A program made the translations under genes and the position numbers. A DNA stretch of 44,746 nt from the NCBI GenBank assembly GCA_964483375.1, contig CAZABJ010000017.1, positions 1 through 44,746 of the forward strand. Reading direction: 5' to 3'. The notes beneath the pieces are model-generated. The model was not told where the DNA came from and made no database searches. It saw only the letters and a list, made by a program, of their open reading frames with translations. This DNA comes from JAUIEH01 sp964483375. Lineage in GTDB: Bacteria; Pseudomonadota; Alphaproteobacteria; Caulobacterales; Maricaulaceae. Shown in pieces: positions 14,651-22,535 of the stretch; the first letter of the stretch is position 1, and each line of letters opens with the position of its first letter.

Positions 14651-15860
14651 CGAACGCCTCCTGTCCGCCTCGCTCTTGAGCCGCATCGAGGGGCAACAGC
14701 GCCCACCAACGAACGGTGTGGTTGACGTTATCCGCCGCCGCGCCGGCGCGTGCGCCGGTTCCGAGAAACAAATCCGCCCGCAACGGCCCGGTTATGGCGC
14801 CTCCGGTGTCTTGCGCCACCGTCAATCGCGGGTCGGGCGCGGTTTCGTCGTCCGAGGCAAGCCAAAAAAGCGTCCCGTATGTGTGGTGGTCGGGATCCAC
14901 GGCGATGCTCGCGCCGGGCGCAAGCGGCTGGCCGGCCGCGCCAACCGGTCCGATAAGGCGATTGCTCAGCGGCTGTTCGGTGAAAAACACATAGCGGTCA
15001 TTTTGATTGAGCGCGGCGCGCGCCTCCTCCAGGGGAACGGCCCCAAGCCACGCCCGGACGGCGTCGTTGTGGGCTTGATCCTCAGCGATTGCGCCTTGGT
15101 CCAAGAGGATACGCAGGATGGACCGATAGTCTCGCCCGTTATGGGCGGCGTAGGCGGCGCGAACGACCTCGCCGTCGGGAAACCGAAGCCGCCCGGAGCC
15201 TTGAATCTGAAGGAACGTGACATCCGACACCCGGCCCCAGGCAAGGGGCTCGTGCTCTGCCGCATAGATTTCAGAGCGCGTCGGATAGGCTTCGCGCACG
15301 CCGTCGGGCCGGCGCCGCCATCGCTCTGCGAGCACGCGCCCGCCCTCCCCGACCGAGAGCTCCACGATAAGATCTGCGGGAGGGGCCAAAATCGGTTCGA
15401 CAAATGGCGGCTCGCGCTCGCGTCGGGCTTCGATCTCAGGCTCGAAATAGGCCGTCAGACGTCCCTCGGTTCCTTCCTCGAACGTCAAGCGATAGGCCCG
15501 AAATCGGCTCTCGAAAAACGCGCGCGCGCTGAGCGGGTCATGCCATGTTTCAGTCCATGCCGCGGCGCAGGCGTCCCGCCATGCTTCCACATCACCGGCA
15601 TAGGCTGCGGACAAAGGACCATCGGGAAGTTCGGAAAAGCGGCCGCAGCTCTGTCGAAATGCGACAAGCGAGCTGTTGAGAGGACGGTCCCGCCATCCGG
15701 GCAGGTCCGAAAACGTCACTGGGCTCAACAAGACGCCGTTTCTGGCGATTGGTTCTGGGGCGTCGTCGTCGCTCAGCGCCGCTGAGGCCATGACCAACGA
15801 AAATAGAGCCGGAACCGCTTGCACCGTCCGCGCAAATCGACATCCGTGCTTAGCGCCCAT
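14625..15860 (-). CDS. mltA: Membrane-bound lytic murein transglycosylase A
   Basis: This cleaves peptidoglycan glycan strands to 1,6-anhydromuropeptides in the periplasm. The 411-residue product has an N-terminal signal sequence (basic start, then hydrophobic ALFSLVMASAALS), a MltA barrel domain (GRLTAYFEPEIEARRE, VTFLQIQGSGRLRF) and a C-terminal 3D domain with VAQDTGGAITGPLRADLFLG, whose conserved aspartates include the catalytic acid. No convincing lipobox is seen, so it may be periplasmic rather than a lipoprotein. It starts 8 nt after the Tim44-like gene's stop and overlaps the Smr gene, making a tight three-gene operon. Confidence 0.92.
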   Translation of the reverse strand: MGAKHGCRFARTVQAVPALFSLVMASAALSDDDAPEPIARNGVLLSPVTFSDLPGWRDRPLNSSLVAFRQSCGRFSELPDGPLSAAYAGDVEAWRDACAAAWTETWHDPLSARAFFESRFRAYRLTFEEGTEGRLTAYFEPEIEARREREPPFVEPILAPPADLIVELSVGEGGRVLAERWRRRPDGVREAYPTRSEIYAAEHEPLAWGRVSDVTFLQIQGSGRLRFPDGEVVRAAYAAHNGRDYRSILRILLDQGAIAEDQAHNDAVRAWLGAVPLEEARAALNQNDRYVFFTEQPLSNRLIGPVGAAGQPLAPGASIAVDPDHHTYGTLFWLASDDETAPDPRLTVAQDTGGAITGPLRADLFLGTGARAGAAADNVNHTVRWWALLPLDAAQERGGQEAFDGQTTAER

Positions 15861-15868
15861 GGGCGCGC

Positions 15869-16483
15869 TCAGCCCTTGCGAACTTTCGCCAGCCGCCAAT
15901 TGGGATCGTCAGCGTCGACCATACGCTGGAACGTCCAGAGTTCTTCGATGCGGTGGATTTGGTTGGGGTCGCCCTCGACCACGTTCTCTTCGGCGTCGAG
16001 CGTGGCGCTCGCCAAATCCACCGTGAAACGGACCGTGACTTTCGCCATCCGATCGTCGAGTTCCGCAGTCTCCACCTCTGCGGCGTCAATGCGCATGATG
16101 TCGCTAACTTGCTTTTGGTTAGCGGCTTCGCGCGCGTCTATCGCGCTCACATAACGCTGATAAACGGTCTCGCTGAGGAGATTGTTCAGCGTCTCCCGGT
16201 CGCCTTCGGCGAAGGCGGTGACGATCATTTCATACGCCCCCTTCGCCCCGGAGACGAACTCTGTGGGTTCGAACACGCCGTCCGCAGCACGAATAGCCTC
16301 CATGCCCGCAGCCGCGGGTCCGGAAAACGCCGGTCGCAATTCGCCGCTACGGAGATCCCCAGGGGCCCCGTCCCGCCGAGCCGTGCTGACGGTCGGCTCG
16401 TGCCCGGTCCGCTTGCCGAGGTGACGATAGAGTTGGAGGCCGAGAAATGCGGCGATGCTGGCGAAAAGAATAATCTCGATCAC
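15869..16483 (-). CDS. Tim44/TimA-like domain protein
   Basis: The 204-residue product has one N-terminal membrane helix (VIEIILFASIAAFLGLQLY), a variable linker and a C-terminal Tim44-like domain (about 80-204; FVSGAKGAYEMIVTAFAEGDRETLNNLLSE, ending ELWTFQRMV...WRLAKVR). Bacterial Tim44-like proteins are inner-membrane proteins related to the mitochondrial import motor subunit; their role is not settled. I prefer the GTG at 16483, which has GGGAG 9 nt upstream; an upstream TTG (16510) would add nine residues. It is divergent from secB, as commonly seen in this class. Confidence 0.88.
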   Translation of the reverse strand: MIEIILFASIAAFLGLQLYRHLGKRTGHEPTVSTARRDGAPGDLRSGELRPAFSGPAAAGMEAIRAADGVFEPTEFVSGAKGAYEMIVTAFAEGDRETLNNLLSETVYQRYVSAIDAREAANQKQVSDIMRIDAAEVETAELDDRMAKVTVRFTVDLASATLDAEENVVEGDPNQIHRIEELWTFQRMVDADDPNWRLAKVRKG

Positions 16484-16624
16484 GTGTTCGGTCTCCCGGG
16501 GGTCAAACAAGACTTATACAGTGCGGAGGCCTTCGCGTCAGCCCGACCGCTTGCTCCGCCTGCGGCCGCCATGGTACTTCGCCCTCGAATCGGTCGCTTC
16601 AGGCCGCAACCCAGCAGGACAATC

Positions 16625-17155
16625 ATGACCGACGACGCTCCCGCGGCACCGCCGGCGGGCGGACAAGCGGCGGCCGAAGCCCCGCAGATCCGCGTTCTGG
16701 CTCAATATATAACGGACAGTTCTTTCGAAAATCCCGGCGCGCCTGCGTCTTTGCGCGCCGGTCAGCCCGCACCCAATATCGATTTGGCGATCGACGTCCG
16801 GGCGCAGCGCGGCGAGAACGACACGTATGAAGTGACGCTTCATATTGAAGCGAAAGCCATGCGCGAAGATCAGACCGCGTTCTTGGTCGAACTCAAATAT
16901 TCGGGTTTGTTCGCCTTCGCCAACATTCCTGAGGCTAACCTTGAGCCGGTTCTCTTAGTCGAGTGCCCGCGGATGTTGTTCCCGTTCGCTCGTCGGATCG
17001 TGGCGGAGCAGACCCGTGACGGCGGTTTCCCGCCGCTTTACATCGATCCCATCGACTTCATGCGCATGTACATGCAGCAGCGCGCCGCCCGTGAGGGTGC
17101 TGCGGCGAACGGCGGCGCAGCGTCTGCGACCCAAGGCGACGGGGAATTAAACTGA
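16625..17155 (+). CDS. secB: Protein-export chaperone SecB
   Basis: SecB is the cytoplasmic tetrameric chaperone that keeps precursors unfolded and hands them to SecA. The 176-residue product shows IRVLAQYITDSSFENPGAP, the core VTLHIEAKAM...AFLVELKYSGLFAFANI, and the conserved CPRMLFPFARRIVAEQTRDGGFPPLYIDPIDF. A Gly/Ala-rich C-terminal tail of ~20 residues is usual in Alphaproteobacteria. The ATG has CAGGA about 5 nt upstream. The usual convergent neighbour dnaQ is missing: coaE ends only 31 bp away. Confidence 0.97.
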   Translation: MTDDAPAAPPAGGQAAAEAPQIRVLAQYITDSSFENPGAPASLRAGQPAPNIDLAIDVRAQRGENDTYEVTLHIEAKAMREDQTAFLVELKYSGLFAFANIPEANLEPVLLVECPRMLFPFARRIVAEQTRDGGFPPLYIDPIDFMRMYMQQRAAREGAAANGGAASATQGDGELN

Positions 17156-17186
17156 CGCTTCGCGGCGGCTTGAAAAACCGAGGGCG

Positions 17187-17816
17187 CTAAACGCGCACGC
17201 GGCGCGCTGCGCGGGCGCGTCGCCGATTACGGCGTTTAAGCGCTCGTGCGATGCGGCGAACTTGTCGACGCGCGGCGTTCTTCCCTCGGCTCGTGTCAAC
17301 GATGAAGTCAGCACCTGCGCGCTTCTGCGCATCCGGTGTTTGACGCGCGAGAATGGCTTCGAACGCGTTTGCGGTCATGCCGGGCCGGGCGAGGACGCGG
17401 CGCCGCTGAACATCGGCTGGCGCCGTCACCACAATGACCGCGTCCATACGCTCGTCCGCGCCGGTTTCGAACAACAGCGGAATATCGAGAATGACGAAGG
17501 GCGCTCCATGCCGGCGCGCTCGCCGCAAGAGCCTGCGCCGTTCCCGCGCGACGAGGGGGTGTACGATGCGCTCCAACCGCGAGAAGCCGTCCGTGTCAGC
17601 TTGCAGCTGATCTCTCAGCGCTGTCCGGTTTACGCCTTCCGGACCCGTCGTACCGGGAAAGGCTTCTTCCACTGGTCTCACCGCCGCACCCTTTGGCGCG
17701 TAGAGGCGGTGAACCGCGGCGTCGGCGTCGAACACCGGCGCGCCCAGGTCAGAAAACATCGCGGCCGTCGTCGTTTTGCCCATGCCGATCGAGCCGGTCA
17801 GCCCCGCCAACAGCAT
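17187..17816 (-). CDS. coaE: Dephospho-CoA kinase
   Basis: Last step of coenzyme A synthesis: 3'-phosphorylation of dephospho-CoA. The 209-residue product starts MLLAGLTGSIGMGKTTTA with the P-loop at 8-15, then PVFDADAAVHRLY (substrate Asp), RIVHPLV and ILDIPLLFETG. The C-terminal ~20 residues are extremely arginine-rich, which is unusual for the family. The start is the ATG that overlaps the aroE stop as TGATG; a GTG one codon earlier is equally readable. It is the last gene of ppsR-maf-aroE-coaE. Confidence 0.94.
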   Translation of the reverse strand: MLLAGLTGSIGMGKTTTAAMFSDLGAPVFDADAAVHRLYAPKGAAVRPVEEAFPGTTGPEGVNRTALRDQLQADTDGFSRLERIVHPLVARERRRLLRRARRHGAPFVILDIPLLFETGADERMDAVIVVTAPADVQRRRVLARPGMTANAFEAILARQTPDAQKRAGADFIVDTSRGKNAARRQVRRIARALKRRNRRRARAARRVRV

Positions 17817-18667
17817 CACAGGGTTTCCAGGCGACCGACCAACAGCGCGCGCGCATCGACCGCTTGGGGAGGCTTTCGGCCGAAAAAGGCTTCAAAGCTC
17901 GGTGCGGCTTGGGCGATCAACATGGTTAGACCATCGACAGTCCGCAGCCCCCTCTTCCGCGCCGAGGCCAAGAGCGACGTTTCAAGCGGCGTGTAGACCA
18001 CATCATAGACAACCGCGTTTTCAGCCAAACCTGACAGCTCGAACCCCAGCGGGGCGGCGCCGGTCATGCCCAGATGGGTCGCATTGACCAGAAGTGAGAT
18101 CTCGCGAAGCGCCGCTTCGCGTTCGTCCCAGGGTAAAGCACGGCCTTCGCCTCCCCAGCGGGAAACTTCCTTCGCCAGAGCTGTCGCCCGATCATGAGAT
18201 CGGTTGACGATTTCGATGCGACCATAGCCTGCTTCGACCAAAGCGGCGGCGGCTGCGCGCGCGGCGCCGCCAGCGCCCAGAATTCGCGCCGTTCTTGCTT
18301 CCTGGTCAAAGGCGTTATCCGGAAGTCCCGCAGCGAACCCGAGCATGTCGGTGTTGTCTGCGCGGATGGCCCCGTTTTCGCCGAATGTGACGAGGTTCGC
18401 CGCGCCGATCCGTCGTGCGGCTTGCGTCGCGTCATCAGCAAGAGCAAGCGCCTCTTCTTTATGGGGCAAGGTTACATTCAACCCTGCGAGCCCCAAGGCC
18501 GATGCGCCCCGTATGGCTTGCTCCAGACCATCTGGTCGAACCGGAAAGGCTGCATAGCGTGCTGCGAGATTAGCCGCGGCGATCCAGGCGTTGTGCAACA
18601 CAGGCGAGAGCGAATGGCAAATCGGCCAACCCATGACGCCGGCTAGCCGTTCAATCTCACCCGTCAT
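17816..18667 (-). CDS. aroE: Shikimate dehydrogenase (NADP+)
   Basis: This reduces 3-dehydroshikimate to shikimate in aromatic amino-acid synthesis. The 283-residue product has the shikimate-binding SLSP (19-22), LNVTLPHK with catalytic Lys70, ADNTD with the partner Asp107, the NADP-binding GAGGAARA (131-138) and the closing VDGLTMLIAQAAPSFEAFFG. The usual NATPLGM motif reads NATHLGM, a mild departure. The start overlaps the maf stop as ATGA and the stop touches coaE, so translation is coupled on both sides. Confidence 0.95.
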   Translation of the reverse strand: MTGEIERLAGVMGWPICHSLSPVLHNAWIAAANLAARYAAFPVRPDGLEQAIRGASALGLAGLNVTLPHKEEALALADDATQAARRIGAANLVTFGENGAIRADNTDMLGFAAGLPDNAFDQEARTARILGAGGAARAAAAALVEAGYGRIEIVNRSHDRATALAKEVSRWGGEGRALPWDEREAALREISLLVNATHLGMTGAAPLGFELSGLAENAVVYDVVYTPLETSLLASARKRGLRTVDGLTMLIAQAAPSFEAFFGRKPPQAVDARALLVGRLETL

Positions 18668-19254
18668 GCCTGCAACACGTTGACGCTTCGCAGTATGCGC
18701 AAGACCGGCGCAAGCGGCAGACCGAGAATGGCGAAATAGTCGCCCTCCACCCGATCGAACAACTGAGCGCCGAGGCCCTCATATTCATAACAGCCCACGC
18801 TCTTCAAAACGGCGTCGCCCACTTTATCGAAATAGGACGTCAGGAATCCTTCCGAAAAGTCTCGCATATGCAGCCGAGACACCTCCAAGTGGCGATGAAG
18901 CACATCGCCGTTTTGCGCGACCGTCACCCCGCCGATCAACTCATGCGGCGCGCCCCGCATCCCCCAAAGGCGTTCACGGCCCTCCTCGCGCGAGAGGGGT
19001 TTGTCGAACAAACGGCCCTGAAACCGCAAAATCTGGTCGGACCCAAGAACGATGGCGTCCGTCCGGCGGGACACGTCCAGCGCTTTGGCGTCAGCTAAGG
19101 CTTGCGCGATCGCTTCGCCCGGCTGTCCCGCCATCCGGGATTTAAGCGCCGCTTCGTCGACAGTTGCGGGCATGACTTCGAAAGACACGCCCGCATCGCT
19201 CAGAATCTTCGCGCGGATCGCGCTGCCTGAGCCGAGCACCAGCCGTTCGGTCAT
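18664..19254 (-). CDS. maf: Maf-family nucleoside-triphosphate pyrophosphatase
   Basis: Maf proteins hydrolyse non-canonical or regulatory nucleoside triphosphates to monophosphates. The 196-residue product shows LVLGSGSAIRAKILSDAGV, the VDE motif, VLGSDQIL, LFDKPLSREE and the end GCYEYEGLGAQLFDRVEGDY, then ILGLPL. The normal ASGSPRR reads GSGSAIR, a feature shared by the Maf copy next to aroE in many Alphaproteobacteria. Which of the Maf subfamilies' substrates it uses cannot be told. The start overlaps the ppsR stop by 4 bp. Confidence 0.9.
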   Translation of the reverse strand: MTERLVLGSGSAIRAKILSDAGVSFEVMPATVDEAALKSRMAGQPGEAIAQALADAKALDVSRRTDAIVLGSDQILRFQGRLFDKPLSREEGRERLWGMRGAPHELIGGVTVAQNGDVLHRHLEVSRLHMRDFSEGFLTSYFDKVGDAVLKSVGCYEYEGLGAQLFDRVEGDYFAILGLPLAPVLRILRSVNVLQA

Positions 19255-20090
19255 AGCGTGGCTTCCCCCTGCCGCGCATTGAGGAGATTGATGATTTTCG
19301 CCGCCGTCTCCTCAACCGACCGTCGGGAAACATCGATCACCGGCCAGCTGCGTTGTTCAAACATGCGTTTGGCGAACAACACTTCGTCCCGCACGGCGCG
19401 CTCATCAACATAACTCGTGTCTCGGTCCTCCTTGATGCCGAGCAGGCGACTTCGCCGGATTTGCAAAAGCCGGTTCGGCGACGCGGTCAGCCCCACCACG
19501 AGGACCTCGGACAGTGCGTCGATCTCCCGCGGGATCGTCGTGGTTGATACCAACGGGACATTGGCCGCCTTCACGCCGCGGTGGGCGAGATACATGCATG
19601 TGGGCGTTTTCGACGTGCGGCTAACGCCGACCAAGACGACATCGGCTTCCCTCAGCTCATGCAAGTTCTGGCCGTCATCATGGGCCATCGCATAGTTCAC
19701 CGCGTCGATCCGCCGGTGATACTCAGCGTCCATATGATGTTGCGCGCCGATGCGGTGGCTCAGCGGTTCATCGAGATAGCGGCTGAACAGGCTCAACGCC
19801 GGATCCAACACCGGCATGCAGGGCGCGCCCAATTCAGCGCAGCGGGATTCCAGCGACGCCCGGAGTTCTTCGTTAAAGATCGTAAACAACACCAAGCCGG
19901 GCGACTGCTCGATGGAGCGCACCACGCGATCGAGTTGACGTTGGGATCTCACCAGCGCGTAGAGGTGATCGATAGGTATGACATTATCGAATTGGGCCAC
20001 GCAGGCCTTCAGCACGTAACGCAACGTCTCTCCGGTGGAGTCCGACACCAGATGGACGTGAAAATACATGGGAAGGCGCTGTGCCGTCAT
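19251..20090 (-). CDS. ppsR: PEP synthase regulatory protein / DUF299 kinase-phosphorylase
   Basis: This family switches phosphoenolpyruvate synthase or pyruvate phosphate dikinase on and off by ADP-dependent phosphorylation and phosphate-dependent removal. The 279-residue product has FHVHLVSDSTGETL at the N-terminus, the P-loop-like GVSRTSKTPTCMYLA, VPLVSTTTIPREID and GLTASPNRLLQIRR. The frame is open further upstream, but the ATG at 20090 gives the usual start. No ppsA or ppdK is in the window. This gene flanks the predicted replication origin, as the homologous RP001-type gene does in Rickettsia and Caulobacter. Confidence 0.92.
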   Translation of the reverse strand: MTAQRLPMYFHVHLVSDSTGETLRYVLKACVAQFDNVIPIDHLYALVRSQRQLDRVVRSIEQSPGLVLFTIFNEELRASLESRCAELGAPCMPVLDPALSLFSRYLDEPLSHRIGAQHHMDAEYHRRIDAVNYAMAHDDGQNLHELREADVVLVGVSRTSKTPTCMYLAHRGVKAANVPLVSTTTIPREIDALSEVLVVGLTASPNRLLQIRRSRLLGIKEDRDTSYVDERAVRDEVLFAKRMFEQRSWPVIDVSRRSVEETAAKIINLLNARQGEATL

Positions 20091-20224
20091 CGTGCTGCGA
20101 GGTCCTGGGGATAGGAAGGGGGGAGACTGTTGATTGAGGGTGGGCGAACCGCGTGTGACACACAAGTCGACATGTCCGACGCCTCCCCTCCCCTCTCGGC
20201 GCCGCAACCGGGCACAGGGTCATC

Positions 20225-20241
20225 CACAGAGCCTGTCTGTG
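20225..20241. promoter_or_regulatory. DnaA-box-like dyad in the oriC candidate
   Basis: CACAGA-N5-TCTGTG forms a 17-bp inverted repeat. It joins TCATCCACA on the plus strand with a degenerate TCGTACACA on the minus strand (20246-20238). This convergent arrangement would place two DnaA molecules facing each other. Only the left copy is close to consensus. Confidence 0.5.
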
Positions 20242-20378
20242 TACGACGTCCACGCTAAATTGGGCGGCGCTCGGCGTTAAGAACGCAGAAACAATCGTTT
20301 CACCATGTTAACGAGCTGGGAGCGGTCTGGGGACCATTCCGGCTTCGCAACGAAACCCCCAGCATCCCCAGGCTAAAT

Positions 20379-20402
20379 AAGAGTCTTCTAGAAAAGAGTC
20401 TT
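20379..20402. repeat. Two AAGAGTCTT repeats, each with a GANTC site
   Basis: AAGAGTCTT occurs at 20379-20387 and 20394-20402, 15 bp apart, within the AT-rich part of the oriC candidate. The second is embedded in the longer inverted repeat AAAAGA-G-TCTTTT (20392-20404). Each has the pentamer GAGTC, which the alphaproteobacterial cell-cycle methylase CcrM would modify. The repeats are 44-68 bp before hemE and could also belong to its promoter. Confidence 0.6.
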
Positions 20403-20446
20403 TTGATGAAAGAACGCTCGTCCGGCCTCAGACACGGAATTCGACC

Positions 20447-21499
20447 GTGAGCCCGCCGCCCCTGCTTCAAGCGCTCAGCGGACAAACGCTCGCGACCCCG
20501 CCCCTATGGCTGATGCGCCAAGCCGGGCGCTATCTGCCGGAGTATCGCAAGCTGCGCTCGGACGCGCCGTCGTTCATCGATTTCTGCCTCACCCCGGAGA
20601 TGGCCGCCGAAGCTACGTTGCAGCCTTTGCGGCGTTTTGGTTTCGATGCGGCCATCGTGTTCGCTGACATTCTCCTCATCCCGCACGCCGCGGGCGTGAA
20701 CGTCCAATTCGTCCAGAACGAAGGCCCCCAGCTCGAGCCTGTCGCCTCACGCGAGGATATTGAGCGGCTTGATTGGTCGAGAGCCGCTGAGCGGCTGAGC
20801 CCGGTCTATGAGACCCTGGGGCGGGTTCGGAAAGCATTGCCGGCGCCGGTGTCGCTTATCGGCTTCGCCGGCGCGCCGTGGACGGTGGCGCTTTACATGA
20901 TCGGCGGTCGCGGCGGAGATGACGCCCGAAACGCGGCGCGGGAATGGGCCTGGCGCAATCCTGAGGCGCTGGATGCGTTGCTCATGCATTTGGCGGACGC
21001 CACCGCGGAATATCTCATCGCCCAGGCGGAAGCTGGGGCGCAGGTGCTTAAGATTTTTGAGAGCTGGGCTGAGGGCTTGTCGGAAGCGTTTTTCGAACGG
21101 GCGGTCGTAAAACCGACCAAGCGCATCGTCGAACGCGTCAAAGCCGCCCAGGTCGCCGCCCCCTTGATCGGGTTTCCGCGCGGTTCCGGGCCTGCAGGTT
21201 TAAGTTATGCGCAGGCCACGGGCGTGGACGCCTTGGCGATGGACACCGGCGTGTCGGGACGATGGATGGCGGCGACGGCTCCGGCGAGTTTGCCTTTGCA
21301 AGGCGGCCTGGACCCTGCGGCGCTCGCGGCGGGCGGCGCTGCGCTGGACGCCGAGGTCGACCGGCTGCTCGCCGTGTTCGCGGACCGGCCCTATGTGTTC
21401 AATCTCGGGCATGGGATATGGCGCACCACGCCGATCGAGCATGTCGAACGTCTCGTCGCTAGGATAAAAGGCCGGAATGACCCCGCCCTCACCCAATGA
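20447..21499 (+). CDS. hemE: Uroporphyrinogen decarboxylase
   Basis: This decarboxylates the four acetates of uroporphyrinogen III to give coproporphyrinogen III. The 350-residue product has the N-terminal signature PLWLMRQAGRYLPEYR, the substrate segment FADILLIPHAAG, the second signature GFAGAPWTVALYMIGG and the late VFNLGHGIWRTTPIEHV. The start is a GTG. It is the first gene after the predicted origin and begins the hemE-hemH-hemJ-rho series; its 3' end overlaps hemH by 23 bp. In Caulobacter the hemE promoter is part of the origin. Confidence 0.96.
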   Translation: MSPPPLLQALSGQTLATPPLWLMRQAGRYLPEYRKLRSDAPSFIDFCLTPEMAAEATLQPLRRFGFDAAIVFADILLIPHAAGVNVQFVQNEGPQLEPVASREDIERLDWSRAAERLSPVYETLGRVRKALPAPVSLIGFAGAPWTVALYMIGGRGGDDARNAAREWAWRNPEALDALLMHLADATAEYLIAQAEAGAQVLKIFESWAEGLSEAFFERAVVKPTKRIVERVKAAQVAAPLIGFPRGSGPAGLSYAQATGVDALAMDTGVSGRWMAATAPASLPLQGGLDPAALAAGGAALDAEVDRLLAVFADRPYVFNLGHGIWRTTPIEHVERLVARIKGRNDPALTQ

Positions 21500-22535
21500 C
21501 CAAAGACGCCGCGTCGCGGTGGTGTTGTTCAATCTCGGCGGTCCGGACGGGCCTGATGACGTCAAGCCGTTTTTGTTCAATCTGTTCAATGACCCGGCGA
21601 TCATCTCCGCTCCCGGTTTTGTCCGAACGCCGCTGGCGGCGTTCATTTCCTCGACCCGCGCGAAAGAAGCGCGGGAGAACTACGCCAAGATGGGCGGCGG
21701 CTCCCCCTTGCTGCCTGAGACGCGCAAGCAGGCTGACGCGCTGGACGCCAAATTGGCGGACGCGCTCCCAGAGGCTGAGTGTCGGACGTTCATCGCCATG
21801 CGCTACTGGACCCCGTTCGTGGAGCAGGTCGCAGAGGAAGTCCGCGCCTGGCGGCCGGACGAGATTGTGTTATTGCCGCTCTATCCGCAGTTTTCCACAT
21901 CGACCACAGGGTCCTCGTTTACGGGATGGAAAGACGCCGCGCCGGATTTGCCCGCGCGCGCCATCTGCTGCTACCCGCTTCACGACCGGTTCTTAGCCGC
22001 CCATGCCGATGTGGTTCAGTCCGCTTGGGAAGAGGCGGGCCGGCCGGACAATATCCGCGTCCTATTCTCAGCGCATGGCTTGCCGGAACGGACGATCAAG
22101 CGAGGCGACCCTTATCAGTGGCAAGTCGAAGAGACCTGCGCCGCCGTCGCGGCTCGGCTGCCGGATCTGCCAGACTGGTCGGTGTGCTACCAGAGCCGTG
22201 TCGGGCCGTTGAAGTGGATCGGTCCGTCGACGGAAGAAGCGATCGACCGCGCCGCTGAAGACGGCAAAAACATTCTGCTCTCCCCTATCGCGTTCGTGTC
22301 TGAACACATTGAGACGCTGGTCGAACTCGACGAGGAATATGCCGAACGCGCGGAAGAAAAAGGGGTTGGTCGTTATCTGCGCGCGCCCGCGCTGGGCGTG
22401 AACGCGCTTTATATCGAGGCGCTTGCGCAGTTGACCGCTGACGCCCTCACGGGTCCGACGGGGTTAAAGCCGCCCAATGGCGAGCGGATCTGCCCGGCCC
22501 TATTTGGGGCGTGTCCGAATGCGATCCGGGGCTGA
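21477..22535 (+). CDS. hemH: Ferrochelatase
   Basis: This inserts ferrous iron into protoporphyrin IX, the last step of haem synthesis, at the inner membrane surface. The 352-residue product has VVLFNLGGPD, MGGGSPLLPETRKQADAL, LLPLYPQFSTSTTGSSF, the active-site FSAHGLPERTIKRGDPY with the catalytic His, and the acidic LLSPIAFVSEHIETLVELDEEY. The ATG lies inside the end of hemE; the stop overlaps the start of hemJ. Three haem genes in tight overlap imply co-transcription. Confidence 0.96.
   Translation: MTPPSPNDQRRRVAVVLFNLGGPDGPDDVKPFLFNLFNDPAIISAPGFVRTPLAAFISSTRAKEARENYAKMGGGSPLLPETRKQADALDAKLADALPEAECRTFIAMRYWTPFVEQVAEEVRAWRPDEIVLLPLYPQFSTSTTGSSFTGWKDAAPDLPARAICCYPLHDRFLAAHADVVQSAWEEAGRPDNIRVLFSAHGLPERTIKRGDPYQWQVEETCAAVAARLPDLPDWSVCYQSRVGPLKWIGPSTEEAIDRAAEDGKNILLSPIAFVSEHIETLVELDEEYAERAEEKGVGRYLRAPALGVNALYIEALAQLTADALTGPTGLKPPNGERICPALFGACPNAIRG

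Larger units (their letters stand above)
20091..20446. other. Candidate chromosomal replication origin (oriC) between ppsR and hemE
   Basis: A 356-bp gene-free gap lies between divergent ppsR and hemE, the position of the mapped origin in Caulobacter crescentus and of the predicted one in Rickettsia. It contains TCATCCACA (20220-20228), one base from the DnaA box TTATCCACA and similar to the Caulobacter box TGATCCACA; a weaker inverted copy TGTGTACGA (20238-20246); a 6-bp-arm dyad across them (20225-20241); and a strongly AT-rich stretch (20371-20412) that could be the unwinding element. Two AAGAGTCTT repeats in that stretch each contain GAGTC, a CcrM (GANTC) methylation site. The parS cluster and parAB 8-11 kb away support the call. 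Confidence 0.72.

Noticed and set aside
14376..15785. Long plus-strand frame opposite the Smr gene and mltA
   Set aside because: It is the shadow of two well-supported minus-strand genes and shows no family features.
20277..20311. TTAA at 20277 and 20308 in the oriC candidate as a CtrA site
   Set aside because: They are 27 bp apart rather than 7, and no full CtrA consensus was found in the gap.
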